From Aaosphaeria pasadenensis (Eukaryota > Ascomycota > Dothideomycetes > Pleosporales): 64,000 nucleotides of DNA. A program made the translations under genes and the position numbers. The DNA lies in NCBI GenBank assembly GCA_022813625.1, contig JAKLMB010000020.1:1-64000 (forward strand), given 5' to 3'. Under the pieces are notes generated by a model that was not told the DNA's origin, ran no database searches, and saw only the letters and a program-made list of their open reading frames with translations. Below, one piece after another: positions 42,801 through 54,260 of this stretch; the first letter of the stretch is position 1, and each line of letters begins with the position of its first letter.

Positions 42801-43475
42801 ATGTCATCTTCAACTGTGCAGCCAATCAAAGTCTGGGGCAAGGGAGGCCCAAATCCCCCAAAGATCGCAATGATTGTAAAAGAGCTCAACATTCCTCATG
42901 AAATCATCCCGATCGAATTCTCCGAACTCAAAAAACCCGACTTCCTTGCCATCAATCCTAATGGACGCATGCCCGCAATCCAAGATCCCAACACCAACCT
43001 CACACTTTGGGAGTCCGGTGCTATCATCGAATATCTGATTGAGAAGTACGACGTGGAACGAAAGATCTCATTCGAGCCAGGTACATCGGAGTACTACCAC
43101 GCTAAGCAATGGCTCTTTTTCCAGGTCTCCGGCCAAGGACCATACTACGGACAAGCTGTCTGGTTCAAGAAATTCCATCCGGAGAAGGTGCCTGGCGCAG
43201 TTGAGCGTTACATCAAAGAGATCCAGCGTGTGACTGGCGTTTTGGAGACGCACCTAAAGGCTCAAAAGACGAACGGAGAGGATGGACCTTGGCTCGTGGG
43301 AGACAAGTTCTCTTACGCCGATTTGGCCTTTGTTCCCTGGCAGATATTATCATCTGTGCTCCTCGTAGAGGATGGACTTGATCTGAGCCCATTTCCGACG
43401 GTTCAGAGGTGGATCGATAATCTGAAGAAGAGGCCAGCGATTGGCGAAGTCGTTGCGGAAATGTTCAAGCATTGA
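42801..43475 (+). CDS. Glutathione S-transferase, Ure2p-like type
   Basis: Intronless, 224 aa. The N-terminal thioredoxin fold has the short IKVWGKGGPNPPKIAMIVKEL start, the cis-Pro block NPNGRMPAI and the glutathione-binding LWESGAIIEYL. The C-terminal helical domain includes WLFFQVSGQGPYYGQ and the N-cap DKFSYADLAFVPW. The KxGPNPxK and PYxGQ features match the fungal Ure2p-like/GSTA group, involved in detoxification and oxidative-stress defence. Its A/C-rich leader and TATA box suggest strong or inducible expression. It is not a recent copy of the GST at 4.6 kb; intron content and sequence differ. Confidence 0.92.
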   Translation: MSSSTVQPIKVWGKGGPNPPKIAMIVKELNIPHEIIPIEFSELKKPDFLAINPNGRMPAIQDPNTNLTLWESGAIIEYLIEKYDVERKISFEPGTSEYYHAKQWLFFQVSGQGPYYGQAVWFKKFHPEKVPGAVERYIKEIQRVTGVLETHLKAQKTNGEDGPWLVGDKFSYADLAFVPWQILSSVLLVEDGLDLSPFPTVQRWIDNLKKRPAIGEVVAEMFKH

Positions 43476-43754
43476 TACTTAGGCGCTATCTTTGATTGGC
43501 ATTTGGAACGGGCGGATCTGAATATGCGTAATTGGAATGACATCATATAGACTTTAGTAAACGACATAAATGGAATATGTTTTTTTTTAACATTTGTCTT
43601 ACAAGCAACAAACAATTATCTAATAGCGTATTGGGCCCGAAAATGCTCAGCTGGGTGAAAATCAACAGGAAGCACCTCGTCAACGCAATCGCATATCTCA
43701 GCCAGCGCGTCGCATCATAAAATCGTAGAAGATATGTAATCAAGAAAAGAAAAA

Positions 43755-45625
43755 TCAGAGCAAGATCGCCAACAACGCAGTCGCGACACCACTCGACATT
43801 AATCCGAAGACACCAAATCTTTCCCAAGGCCCCATCGATATGCATGACGCTACAGATGACCCCTTCGTAGAAACGATTGTCCCAGTAGCTGTCGCCGAAG
43901 CGCTTGCCTTCATGGACTCGAGTACTTCCGTAGCCACAGCCAATCCCGTCGATGTTCCCTCTTGCTGATATGCGAGACATTGTGTGGCAGCGACTATTGG
44001 TGTACGAGTCAGTTCGAACTCGAAGCCTTGAGGACCTTGTATTCCAGCCGCGAGATCGAGGCTATATTCAACATGCGTGAGATTTTGGAAGGCCTTGGTG
44101 AAGTCCTCCACGGTTTCCCCCTTCTCCTCACAGTTTGCGCCAACGCCCGAACTCGCGAGTTGAGCGACGGCGATATTGAATTCCGGAAGGGAGAAGTATG
44201 GCCCTGCTGTAAAGTTGAATGCGTTCCTGATCTCAAACCCAGCTTTCAGTGTCGGTCTAAAGCCAACTTTCATTCCAAGCTCTATGTCGGACGCATTGGC
44301 CTGGATTGGCTTGGCTGTTATTTCGGTGTCTGTAAACCCAGTAATGCTTGAATTTCGCAATTCAGCAATATCCAGTCTAATTGCCGAAGTTGGGACCTTC
44401 TTGTGTCAGCAATGTCAGAAGGACACATATCAAGTACGAGACTTACCTTGACGTCAAATCCAAACCCTAACTCGACACCGCCACTGAGACCAACTTCTAA
44501 AGAAACATTTAGATCCACAAATGCGCCGAATGTTGCAATGTTGGGAATCTACAGCACTACATTAGAGAGGTTCTTTACAAGCATTATGTTGATCAACTTA
44601 CTGTAAACCCTGTACCAGGAATCAAAAAGTTGGGAATTGGGATGAAGTCGCCGAGCGGAAACGTGATTGAAGGAATGGCGCTGAAAAGCAGAGACATCTC
44701 GAAGTTCGGAACGTCAAATTGGACAAACCCGCTTTCAATGGGATCGTTGTCTTCTCCGGTCACCATGTTGAGGAGATTTATCTCAAGCTTCCCGGTCGTA
44801 ATGATCATCTCGCCCTTACCAGTGCAGTTCTTGCACCCAAGACCAATAGGATTGAGATTCGTGCCTTCCAGGAAAACAGTGTCTACTTGGGAGAAACCTA
44901 GATCTGCTGTTGCTGTCGCATCCTCAGTCTGGGTGGCAGTGCCGGAGGCCGTCAACTCTGTGACGGTCGGCGATGCGTTCTGGCGACGTGACAATCTACC
45001 GTGGTTGTGTACAACATGTGCCTCATTAGAATGGCCAAATTCGATAGTGGCTGAATGGAATTCCTTTTCGATGACAGTTTCCTCCAGTTGGAATTCTATC
45101 GTTGCTGTATCGTCGTTGAGTTCAACACGTAGGATTCTGGGCGGGTCAGTTTTCAGTCACATCACGCGGCAAAACAACTCACTTGTAGACAGCATGTGCG
45201 CCGTTCTCACTGCAGGTTTCATGAGAGGAAACCAACAATCCGCTTTGCAGTCCGCTCCAAGCCTCGCTCGCTCTATCGTAGCATCCACCGTGTCGTTTCA
45301 ATTTAACTTGCATGATGGACTCATTGCAGTGTACTTCATCAAGAAGGTGGTCATATTCCTCTAGAAAAACGACATCTTGATCGGATTGGAGGTGAATCTG
45401 AGAAGCGAAAACTGGCCCTCTTAGGTGATCTGCAGCATAGACAAGCTCAATGCCATGCGTCACCAAAATCTCAGTGCCCCTTTCGATGAGATCTCTATGT
45501 CGCTTGGATGCTTTGAGCGTTCCATGCGTGGTGGTCGAAAGAACGTTCGAATTAAGCAGTGGTGATGAAAAGGCGCATGTCGCGAAGATTGCAAGTGTGG
45601 AGACGAGTGTAGAATACATTCTCAT
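43755..45625 (-). CDS. GPI-anchored secreted surface protein (no known function)
   Basis: Four exons: 45183-45625, 44602-45136, 44447-44548 and 43755-44396; 573 aa. Signal peptide about 1-20, ending FSSP. Residues 30-150 form a cysteine-containing N-terminal domain. A Ser/Thr-rich linker (about 185-215) is followed by a beta-rich domain with GVELGFGFDVK. A Ser/Ala/Thr-rich stretch then ends in a hydrophobic tail (FGLMSSGVATALLAILL), the pattern of a GPI-anchor signal. This N-terminal plus beta-rich layout resembles uncharacterised fungal wall proteins; I cannot name a tested member. Exon 4 could start three bases earlier. An extracellular or cell-wall location is well supported; function is unknown. 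Confidence 0.8.
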
Positions 45626-47847
45626 GTTTCGCGTGTAAACAAATACGCTTTCATATGGAATGTCGCCTCAATCAAGACAGATGATTTAGGAGCTTGAAAG
45701 GAAGGTTTTCTTAGGCGGGCTATATGCTATTTCATATCCCCCACATCTCGAGGCTCATAATGCCAAGATTTTGTGTGGTTCAGCTTCATGATACTCGATA
45801 TGTACTCACCTATATTTCGTGTTCAAAATGAAACCAACAAGACAGAACGTTACATGCACTGCGGGATCCTTCGACGCGGTGATAGCGCTTTTTTTGCACA
45901 CTACCTCTGCTGCGCCGAACGACTTTTCCGAATTGAACGTTTCAGGGTCGTATTCGGACTTTTTAGGTACCCTTTTATTGGTCATGTTGTTCATGAGGTT
46001 GCTAATACGTGCAGGAGTGGCTATGTTAGAGCTGTGTTTCGACGGACTTGGGAGGCGTTCGTCCTTCACGAGTGGGGGCGGTCAGGCCAGCTGTGCCGCA
46101 GCCTTACATAGATGCAAGGCAAAAATAGTCTGAACTGGCGTTCACAAACGCTCATATCCTCAATAGCTAGCCATGAAAAATATGTTGATATCACAATAAC
46201 TATCAGGAAGCGTCTTCGAGCGTTGATCATTCGCCTGGGCAGTTGTTGATACTGACGACTAACAGACACTAGTTCAGATTCTAAACCCTTGTGAATCGAA
46301 GGTAGCATCTCAAATCCTCCATTCGCGAAACTGCGCCTGCTACACGCAGCTTCCCGCTCCCGCAGTTCTGCAGTTCTCAAACTGAGACATGTTCTCGGGA
46401 CGTACCTTGGAAGTGGCCCCAAGCGAGCCTGAGGTTAGGCAAACGCTCAGTAAGAACTGACTTCCAAATGCGGCGTATAGGTCAAGGCATGTAGTGGGAG
46501 ACATCTATCATGATACAAGATGTCAATAATGTGGCTCGCCCATCTAATTGGCGCATCAGCAGCTGTCGTTCAAAGGGCTCTCGTACAAGCAGGAGGTCTA
46601 AGCATCGAGAACGGGTCGCAGGCAACACATAACCAATGCCATGTCCATGTCGCAATATATTTCAAGCAGCATCTCGCTTCGCAACAGAGTAGTATGTCCC
46701 GATGTGTGCTATCAGCCTTCTCTAGAAATCGGAGCTCCTGCTTTCAGGCACCATTATCCTCTGCCTAGCCTTACATATCGTTCCTTTACATCACTCCTAC
46801 TTTAGCTAATAAGCATAAGGCTTGTAAATTATAGCATTTCACTATAGCAGGATAAGGAGAGCTTGATGGGTATTGCAAATATTCCAGTACCACCGTCACG
46901 ACCAGATGTTGACAGTAGCTCTGATGCGCGAACTCGACATGGATCTATTGCTATTGCAGCGAGTTACCGTCCTTCCACTGTTCACATCTCCCGACAATTA
47001 TTCTACGGAGCCGATTTCGATATCTACACAGGCAATCGTTTTGTCATGCTTGGGCAAAGCAATCGCTGAATGAGAAGAGTTCCGCTGCTATGACTATCAA
47101 CACGAGATCGAGATATCTTCACGCGGAGGGACCAGCGTACGCAACGATTCTTACGATTATCGCTTAGATGAGCCACTCTTGTTGGTGAGTACAACGCATT
47201 TCTATTCCGATCTATGCTTGAAGTAATATTTGAAAGATAGCGCATGATATAAAACAAACCATCGCACATGTTGACATACGCATCGTGCGCAACCATACCC
47301 CGCTTTGTACCTCACACCTGCACCACGTTGCAATCACATTGAAAGACCCGGTTAAACCACGACAACAACATTCAAAGTTCTTGCCAGACGCAAATTGACC
47401 CTCCTGCCCGTTATTCAGCTTACCCAATCGAGAAATATCACTTCAGAAAAGCCCTCTCCTATCCAATTGGCCGAAAAACACATCTAGCCACGTGCAGTAA
47501 TATCCCAAGACCATCTTGTGAGTCTCTCGTACTTTTTCCCAATGTCCCACTACTCCATATCTGCAGCGCGTACACAGTAAGACCTAATTCCACCATTTCA
47601 CTTAGTACTCCGTACTACTACTCAGAGGTAACAAGCGCATGCGTAGATCCGCCACCTACGACCTCTCAGCGAGGCTGATTAGAAGTGCGGGGTGGCTGTC
47701 GGGACGCCTAACAGACAGACGGGAACATGTGCCTAGGTATATATCTACCAAAGTATCTATCGACCGACCGTCGCCGCGAAGTATTTCTACAAGTGAGTAC
47801 GTTTGAATTGTCGATTCAATCTGCGCACATACGCTTCAGCACTGGAA
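45626..47847. other. Long intergenic spacer
   Basis: 2.2 kb with no supported gene. Frames at 45773-46133 (plus), 46066-46422 (minus), 46520 and 46863 (plus) were read; none has a motif, splice support or plausible start. No transposon termini seen. Confidence 0.55.
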
Positions 47848-48727
47848 ATGAAGTTAATCGTGACCGGCGCGACCGGCTTCGTGGGCACGGAGGTGATACG
47901 CCTGGCTCTGCGCAACAAGGCCGTCACATCAATTATCGCGCTAGCTCGCAGGCCCGTACAGGTTCCTCAAGGTGTTGGGGCTGATGCAGATGTGAGCAAG
48001 TTGCACACAGTTATTCTAGAGGATTGGTTGAGTCCGTATCCCGCAGAGGTGAAAGAAAAGCTCGCAGGTGCGGACGCGTGCATATGGTCAGTCGCATGAT
48101 GCCTTAGGTGCTGAATACAAGTGTAGCTGACATCAATATTAGGCTTTTGGCTATCACGCCTTCGAAGTCAAAGGGTGTTAGTTTTGAAGAGTTGACAAGG
48201 GTCTGCCACGACTACACGATGAACGGGCTTCGTGAGATCGCTTCTGTCGCGAACAATGGCAAGCTTCGATTTGTCTACACTTCCGGCGTCGGCGGGGAAC
48301 GTGATCCCACACAAAAGATACCGAAGGTAGATGAGCATATGGCTCGGCTACTTTACTTGCGGGTAAGTTTCTTTCCCCTGGCCTAGTTTCTCCCATGTAT
48401 ATAATCGACTCACGGTTGTAGGGACGGACCGAGGTCGAGGTATTGGACTTTGCTGCGGATGCTGTCAATGCTGGGGTTCATGTCGAAGTCACCAAGCCTT
48501 CGGGGATCTATGGAGCTGGTCATCCCAAGATACCTGGGCTACCGGAATTGTTGTCGCATATGCCCCATGACCCATACATCCATGTGTCAGACATCGCCGC
48601 AGCGATGATCGATGAGTGCATCAACGGCTTCACGAAGGAGACCTTATGGCCCCAGGATATGACGAAAATCGGTCAGCGGGTACTGAAGAAGGAGGATTAT
48701 GCAGATTATGAGGAGTCTACCACTTGA
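47848..48727 (+). CDS. NAD(P)-binding epimerase/dehydratase-like protein
   Basis: Three exons: 47848-48086, 48143-48362 and 48422-48727, with introns of 56 and 59 bp; 254 aa from the first ATG of the frame. An N-terminal Rossmann motif GATGFVGTEVIRLAL (7-21) begins the extended/atypical SDR fold. Later blocks are WSVA/WLLAITP, LRFVYTSGVGGE and VTKPSGIYGAGH. The catalytic Tyr-x-x-x-Lys is not evident, so it belongs to the atypical SDRs of the NAD(P)-binding (NmrA/TMV-resistance-like) group rather than to true epimerases. Possible roles are redox sensing or small-molecule reduction. Convergent with the tyrosinase-like gene. Confidence 0.85.
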
Positions 48728-48980
48728 GGACATTGCGCACCATATTTCCATGATTGATATAGACTTAACAACATACTTAGGTAATATGCTCTCTACGAAC
48801 GCTGCAACCTTCAGCACAAAGACATAAAACAACATTTATCAAAAGCAATCTTCGTTACATATAACCAGCTATATTTTATTTGGCATAGCGTATGTTTCAG
48901 GAATCGTGTTTCCATTCAGAGCCATTCAGAGCCATTGTTCCGTTTTATTTCTTGTTGATGCATCTTCGTCCACGTTCTTG

Positions 48981-50796
48981 TCAATGAGAGTCATAGTAGT
49001 AGCAAAGTAAAGGCCCATCGATGGTAGAGCTGAAGTCCCCTGTAGAGCGCGTCCATATCTGGTCGATGGGACCTATGGTCAGGTCTTCGTCAAGCCTCAC
49101 CGGATCGCCATGGTAGGGATGATCCGACTCCCGATTCCACGGGTTATGTTTTCCTGCAGTCTGGTTAACACGAGCTTCCAGATCTTGGCCTTGCCAGACA
49201 GAGAACAGGCGGTCTATATTGGACTGGATGAGCCAGAATATCGGATCATTAGGCGCGGTCAGAGGATCGAGCTGCAGACCTCCTACTGCGAATCTCGCGG
49301 TGTTCACGAGGTTCTGGAGATATCGGTAGGCCGGTTCGAGGCCATTGATGCGATTCATTAGGCACTCAAAGTCCGGGCATGATAAGTCGTACTCGATGCG
49401 AGATGTTTCCAAGAGTTGACCAATCCATGGGCTCAGGTCTCGAGTGATGCAACGATCATTCCAGTCATAGCCATTGTTCTTGACGATTGCGACATAGCCA
49501 GCAGCATCATATGTGGGCCATGGATGGTCTGTGGTCTTGGCTGTATCAGTGTCGTAGACCAATGGAAGTCCTAGGCGGGCCTAAGAAGATGGTTAAGAAA
49601 AGCTACACGTATCAAGAACAAGGAAACGCCTACAGTGTAGTTTTCTAAAGGGGTGGAAACACAACCACCGCCATCACCTGGCGGAACCATGAATTTCTCA
49701 TCAAAATAGTTAACACGAACCCATCCGTGTGATTTAGCAGCTCCGTTACCCCCCATAGAGACAGAATCGCCAGAAAATATTGGATCCGTGGTGATGTCAT
49801 CGGCATATTCTGAGAAGTCCCAGTATGGCAGAGTGCCTGTGTAGCCGCATTCGTCTCGTAGAGTCGTTTCGTAGAGATGTAAAAACCATCGGTGCCAGTG
49901 AAAGTAGGTCCCCGAGAACAGACTCAGATAGCTCCATTCTGTGTGCACCAATACAAAGTCGTCAATACGGAAACGGAGGGCGTCAGTGTGAATTGTGGGA
50001 CCTTCATCATGGATGGTATTTTGAAGCCTGCGATTGATGCAACCAATGGCGGATAGATAGTCTTTGCGATCATCATCTGAAATTCGAGACCTATCAAGCC
50101 ATTAGTAGTGAGACGAAGACAAGTACAGCACTTAACCAACCATGATCGACGGATGAGAGCATTCTTAGACGAGCAATTACCCGTAGATGACCCTAGAGCA
50201 TTCATGATGTTCCTTGAATATTTCTTGTTCAGGCTATACAAGGACTCGAGAGTGGAGGATTCTATCGGGATACTGGATGTTCGCTGGCCTTCGTCTGAAG
50301 GTACTTCTGAACTGTCACTTGGGGTGGCTGTATCCGTTGTTGATGTTGCTTCTGTAGGATAGAGCGTGGGGTAAGGAATTTCATCGGTAGAACTATCGAT
50401 TTTGGATTCAAGTTCGGTATTTCTAAGAGAGCTAGGCAATGGGCGAGGATCCGGACGACCAGTCATTTGTGTTACCGAGAAGGTTAAACTGGACTTCTCT
50501 AGCAGCTTCATAAACGTTGGGATTGCTGAGAGACTGGTGAGAAAAGTATCAACTGTGTTTAGGTTTTTACCACTACCTGAAGAATCAGCGGGGAGGACAT
50601 CCGGTGAGACAGTCGCTATCAAGGCCGTGTTGGTGACAACTAGTGTTTCTGCCATTTCGGGGTTCTCCTTTGCTATATGATGCGCCAGGGAGTCGGCACC
50701 AGAACCATCACCACGCCTGAATCTGTTCATTTGATATCCATTTGCCGCAACTGTTGCAAGCAACAGATACTTGGAGGTGATGCTGCTGATCCTCAT
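48981..50796 (-). CDS. Secreted tyrosinase-like protein lacking most copper ligands
   Basis: Three exons: 50141-50796, 49634-50090 and 48981-49580, with introns of 50 and 53 bp; 570 aa. Signal peptide about 1-20. Residues 21-205 are a long Ser/Thr/Pro-rich segment. The tyrosinase domain (about 208-540) is unmistakable: WSRISDDDRKDYLSAIGC, DDFVLVH, WHRWFLHLYE, RDECGYTGTLPYWDF, and NDPIFW...DRLFSVWQ. CuA keeps H268 and H285, but the middle ligand (IHGT in relatives) is replaced by Leu/Phe at 276-277. CuB has no histidine at all: the two in the H-N-x-x-H helix are missing from YLQNLVNTARFAVGG, and the LHH after NDP is LIQ (488-490). No His occurs between 390 and about 515. It is probably a non-catalytic homologue, intact as a gene. 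Confidence 0.85.
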
Positions 50797-51702
50797 TCTG
50801 GGGCTCACTTTAGGTCAGGTAGAAACGCGATGAGAGCGCAACGAAATCGCGTTGAGGCTGATAATGTTAGAGACGAAGCGGAGATGATATCGAGCGATTC
50901 TGAATGCTTTCAAGATCTGTAAGGGGTTTGAATTGAAATCCGGAGAGAGCGATGTGGAAGTGGAGAGATGTGTCTTGTACAAGTGACTGTGCTACTGAGG
51001 TGTGTAACATCCCATTCCATCGGTGGGACGTCACCGCCTGCCAGATACGTCCCTCGTGTCCGCACAATCATATTCCTGGTACAGTCTGCGCATATTGTAT
51101 GTCATTGACTTCATATTTCGTCCCAGCGGCAGTCCATCACTGTGCTGTTCATCACCTATATATATCATCTGAAATCGGTTTCCTCACTAATTCCCTCCAA
51201 CATCTTGTTCAGTGTTAGACTAGCGGTCAGTTTCTCGACCAGACTCGCCGTCACTTCGTCTTCGTGGGCAAGTTTAACTAGTGAGAGAGGATTCACCATG
51301 AATATGAGACCAGGAAGAGTCATAGCTCAACTTCACACTTTGAGTCCTGGGTCGAAACTGAAGTGAAGGTGAAGCCTGATAGCTTTTACCTTGCCTCAGA
51401 TTTCTTCCTCTCAGTCCATCGATCATATCACTCACCCTCACCTCAATACTCTACTACCTCCAACAACTTTTCCCAAACTTTTGCATCGTCAGATATCTCT
51501 TGCTTCATTATACTCTCATCGAATCCATCGTGTACGTTGGGCCCATCTATTCGATCTCACAGAACCTCTCCTTCAAAGGCGTTCCTCGAGGCACTTCACC
51601 TACCGCCATACCGCCCATCTTCAATCAGCTACCAGCGGCGACTTCACCCACCCCAAGTCCTTCATAATCCCAAACTAAGCCCGCCAACAGGCTCTCTCAA
51701 AG
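50797..51702. other. Divergent spacer, tyrosinase-like / basic protein gene
   Basis: About 900 bp between two divergent starts. The last 300 bases are pyrimidine-rich on the plus strand (many CTC, TCC and CAC words), typical of a fungal leader. Frames at 51363-51914 and 51391-51678 overlap this leader and are not believed. Confidence 0.5.
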
Positions 51703-52470
51703 ATGATGTCCCTACCCACCAATGGCTTCGCCGAAGCCTCCAGGATCGCCTACCAGGAGCAGAAGCGCCAGAAGAAACTCTTGGAGAAGCGCACCGCGAA
51801 TGCGGAACTCGACCGCATCCGCCAGTGGCGCGCCAACTCAGGTTTGCGTATGTCGTTTGCCTTTTCTTCTCTTCCCTTGCCTTGCCTTGCCATGCAAACA
51901 CGCATCTTAAGTGAAGTCGAATTCTGCGGGGGAAACACTGTTTGCTAAACATCTACGACACACAGCTCGGTTCTCGGCCATCATACCGCAGATGATCGCG
52001 GAGAATGTGAATAGCCGTGGTAAGTATCCGGTGGGCGGCAGTTATCTCGAAATGTTCTTCTGTGTTAATAGAAGGATGAAGATAAGGACAACAATCAGTT
52101 CCATGACAGCGACGTCGAAGCGCGGCGTTCATCCGACAACGTACTCCCATCCACGTTCCACGGAGCATACAGTGGTGGACGAAAGGCGTCAGAGCATCCC
52201 CGCGCGGACACCGAGCTCCCCGCAAAGCCGACCAGCTTCCGCCAGAGGATCCGCAAACTGTTTCGTCGCAGCAAGAAGTCTACCGAGGATCACAATGCCG
52301 GTGTTCCGAATGGGTTCGGGGGAAATGATAGCGGCGCGTCCACAGTCGTCGGTGACAGTGAGGACGAGGAGATCTCGGCACTCCCGCGCATTCGAAACCC
52401 GCGTTTCAATGAGGTCCAGGAGGTCAAGCAGGAGAAGGGCTTCAAGAAGTTCTTGAAGAGACTTCGCTGA
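51703..52470 (+). CDS. Small basic hypothetical protein
   Basis: Proposed exons: 51703-51847, 51966-52019 and 52082-52470; about 195 aa. Not recognised. The N-terminal 45 residues form a charged amphipathic helix (EASRIAYQEQKRQKKLLEKRTANAELDRIRQW). The middle is hydrophilic and Ser/Asp-rich. Two basic clusters follow: SFRQRIRKLFRRSKK and, at the very end, EKGFKKFLKRLR. The terminal amphipathic basic helix could bind membrane or nucleic acid. Splice choices: exon 1 ends at a strong GTATGT; exon 3 uses an AAG acceptor, the least certain point. The final exon frame is open with coherent composition, supporting a real gene. Confidence 0.6.
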
Positions 52471-54260
52471 TTGGCTGGCGTAAGTATTGTGTTGATCGAT
52501 CATGAATGTGCGTGGGGGACAACACTGATATGAAAGGGTAGACATTCTGATGAGGGATAGTATCTCCAGGAGGACGACAAACGTTTTCACATCGCTATTT
52601 CCTCATATGTGTAAGTCGACTGAGATGCCTTCAACATACCCTCTGGCATCTCCTCTTTTCATTGCGGCGCGGAGTTGGAGGGACTATGTCGCTGGAAGCA
52701 GTTTGTCTATGTTGCTTGGGCACAATCGTCTGGAGCCCTTCTGGGGAGCATAGGCAATTCTGATATTGGAGGAAGACAGTAACCCTGAAGCCTCCTTGGA
52801 CAGCTTGGGGTAGATCAAATCAAATTCATGATTTCACGTCGAGGCACGCATCGGAGATAACCCGTCCGTACGGTGTCATATGATCATTCCTTCCCACACG
52901 CATCGTGCATTTCCTCTTACATACGAAATACCTAACAACATCTGCACGTACGAATGCGAATCCCGAGCCCAGCCTTGTGAGTACACGCATATCGTCGGCC
53001 CCGCAGTGCACTCGTACTTCAACGACCGATGTCGGCAGCAGTCCAGAGATCAATAACAATGGGCAAATGTGGAGTCTCGAATGTCCCCACGTTCGCCTTC
53101 TCCCGATCATGCAGGAGAATTTTCTTTTTGCTCTTGGTTAGGTTATATGCAATTTTCTTTTCTTTGGCAGACAATCGAGATACGGACGAGAGTGCTAGTG
53201 CGATGGCTACCTTCGGCGTTGAGGCTGAACTATTCACTGTTCACTAGTCCTATAGAGGGAAGGCTTGACGTCGGAGTATGAGAAGCGAGAGCACCAGAGG
53301 CGAGGAATGGTCTACCCGATTCGGACTCTACGATTGGGGGTCTGGATCTCGTGCAAAGAGGGGAGGTACCAGGTAGCGTCTTGTGACCTGACCTACTCGT
53401 ACGGACATTGCTTTTGTTCGCCTTTGAGATCTTGGATGTTCCTGAGCAGGATTGAGGGTATGGGATGACGACACTGCATAACTAATCCGACCGTCCACGA
53501 GAGGGAGTACACACGGCGTTGACAACCCAATTGTACACGCAGTACCTCCGTACATAGGTAATTATCAGTAACAGTAGATTATACACATGTAACAAGGCGA
53601 CCATCAATCCTAATTCACACACGTCCATCCTCCGACCCGACATTTCCCAATAATCCCGTACCGTTCACACACACAATCTCCCCTCGTAGTCACGCAAAAC
53701 GAACCAAGCAATCCCTCCCCCAAACAAGCTTAATCCTCTCAACCAATCACAACCCTCAATCGCTTCGAATCCTCCCGATCGGGTAAGGTGGTACAGCGAT
53801 GGTTACCACATCACTGCATCATGCCCATAGCTTCCGACGCAAACCGAGCCCTTCACACCCAAGCTAGAACGTCCAATGGTTCCCCACACCTTTAGTTCTG
53901 TTATCAATTCATGACTATGGGGAGGGGACTGCGACCTCGAAGCAATATAAATCCCCAAAGGGTCACCGACGTCTGGTACCTGTGTCAATCGTACCTATCT
54001 AACTACTACTTCACCACTGCACTCTCGGCTCACCAATTCGACTCAGATACGAGTGACCATTCTCTGTGGCAAAAGAGAAGCCCATCTACCAATTAATACC
54101 GGAAGTGCTGGGCATTGCGTAGGCTCATACTCTACTCCACGAACCATATCGTCATCCAGGCACGGGATCCGTGGGACAGTCAAGAGACTGATATAAAAGA
54201 GCTGGAAAGCGACCGTCGATAGAACCCACGTCGTCTATCATTCACATTCACACATCCACA
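52471..54260. other. Intergenic, before proline dehydrogenase
   Basis: About 1.8 kb. Frames at 52550, 52905-53281 and 53911 (plus), and 52826 and 53019 (minus), were read; none has a motif. The last few hundred bases are C-rich on the plus strand (53580-53780), followed by the TATA box. Confidence 0.55.
54192..54198 (+). promoter_or_regulatory. TATA box of the proline dehydrogenase gene
   Basis: TATAAAA lies about 63 bases before the ATG at 54261, with a short leader of CAC and CATTCACA words. This compact spacing suggests an inducible promoter, consistent with proline-regulated genes. Confidence 0.55.

Noticed and set aside
44630..45364. 244-codon plus-strand frame
   Set aside because: Antisense to exons 1 and 2 of the GPI-anchored protein gene, whose minus-strand model has signal peptide, spliced continuity and anchor.
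51363..51914. 183-codon plus-strand frame over the leader of the basic-protein gene
   Set aside because: Pyrimidine-rich leader translated as Ser/Pro-rich text; it conflicts with the better-supported frame starting at 51703.
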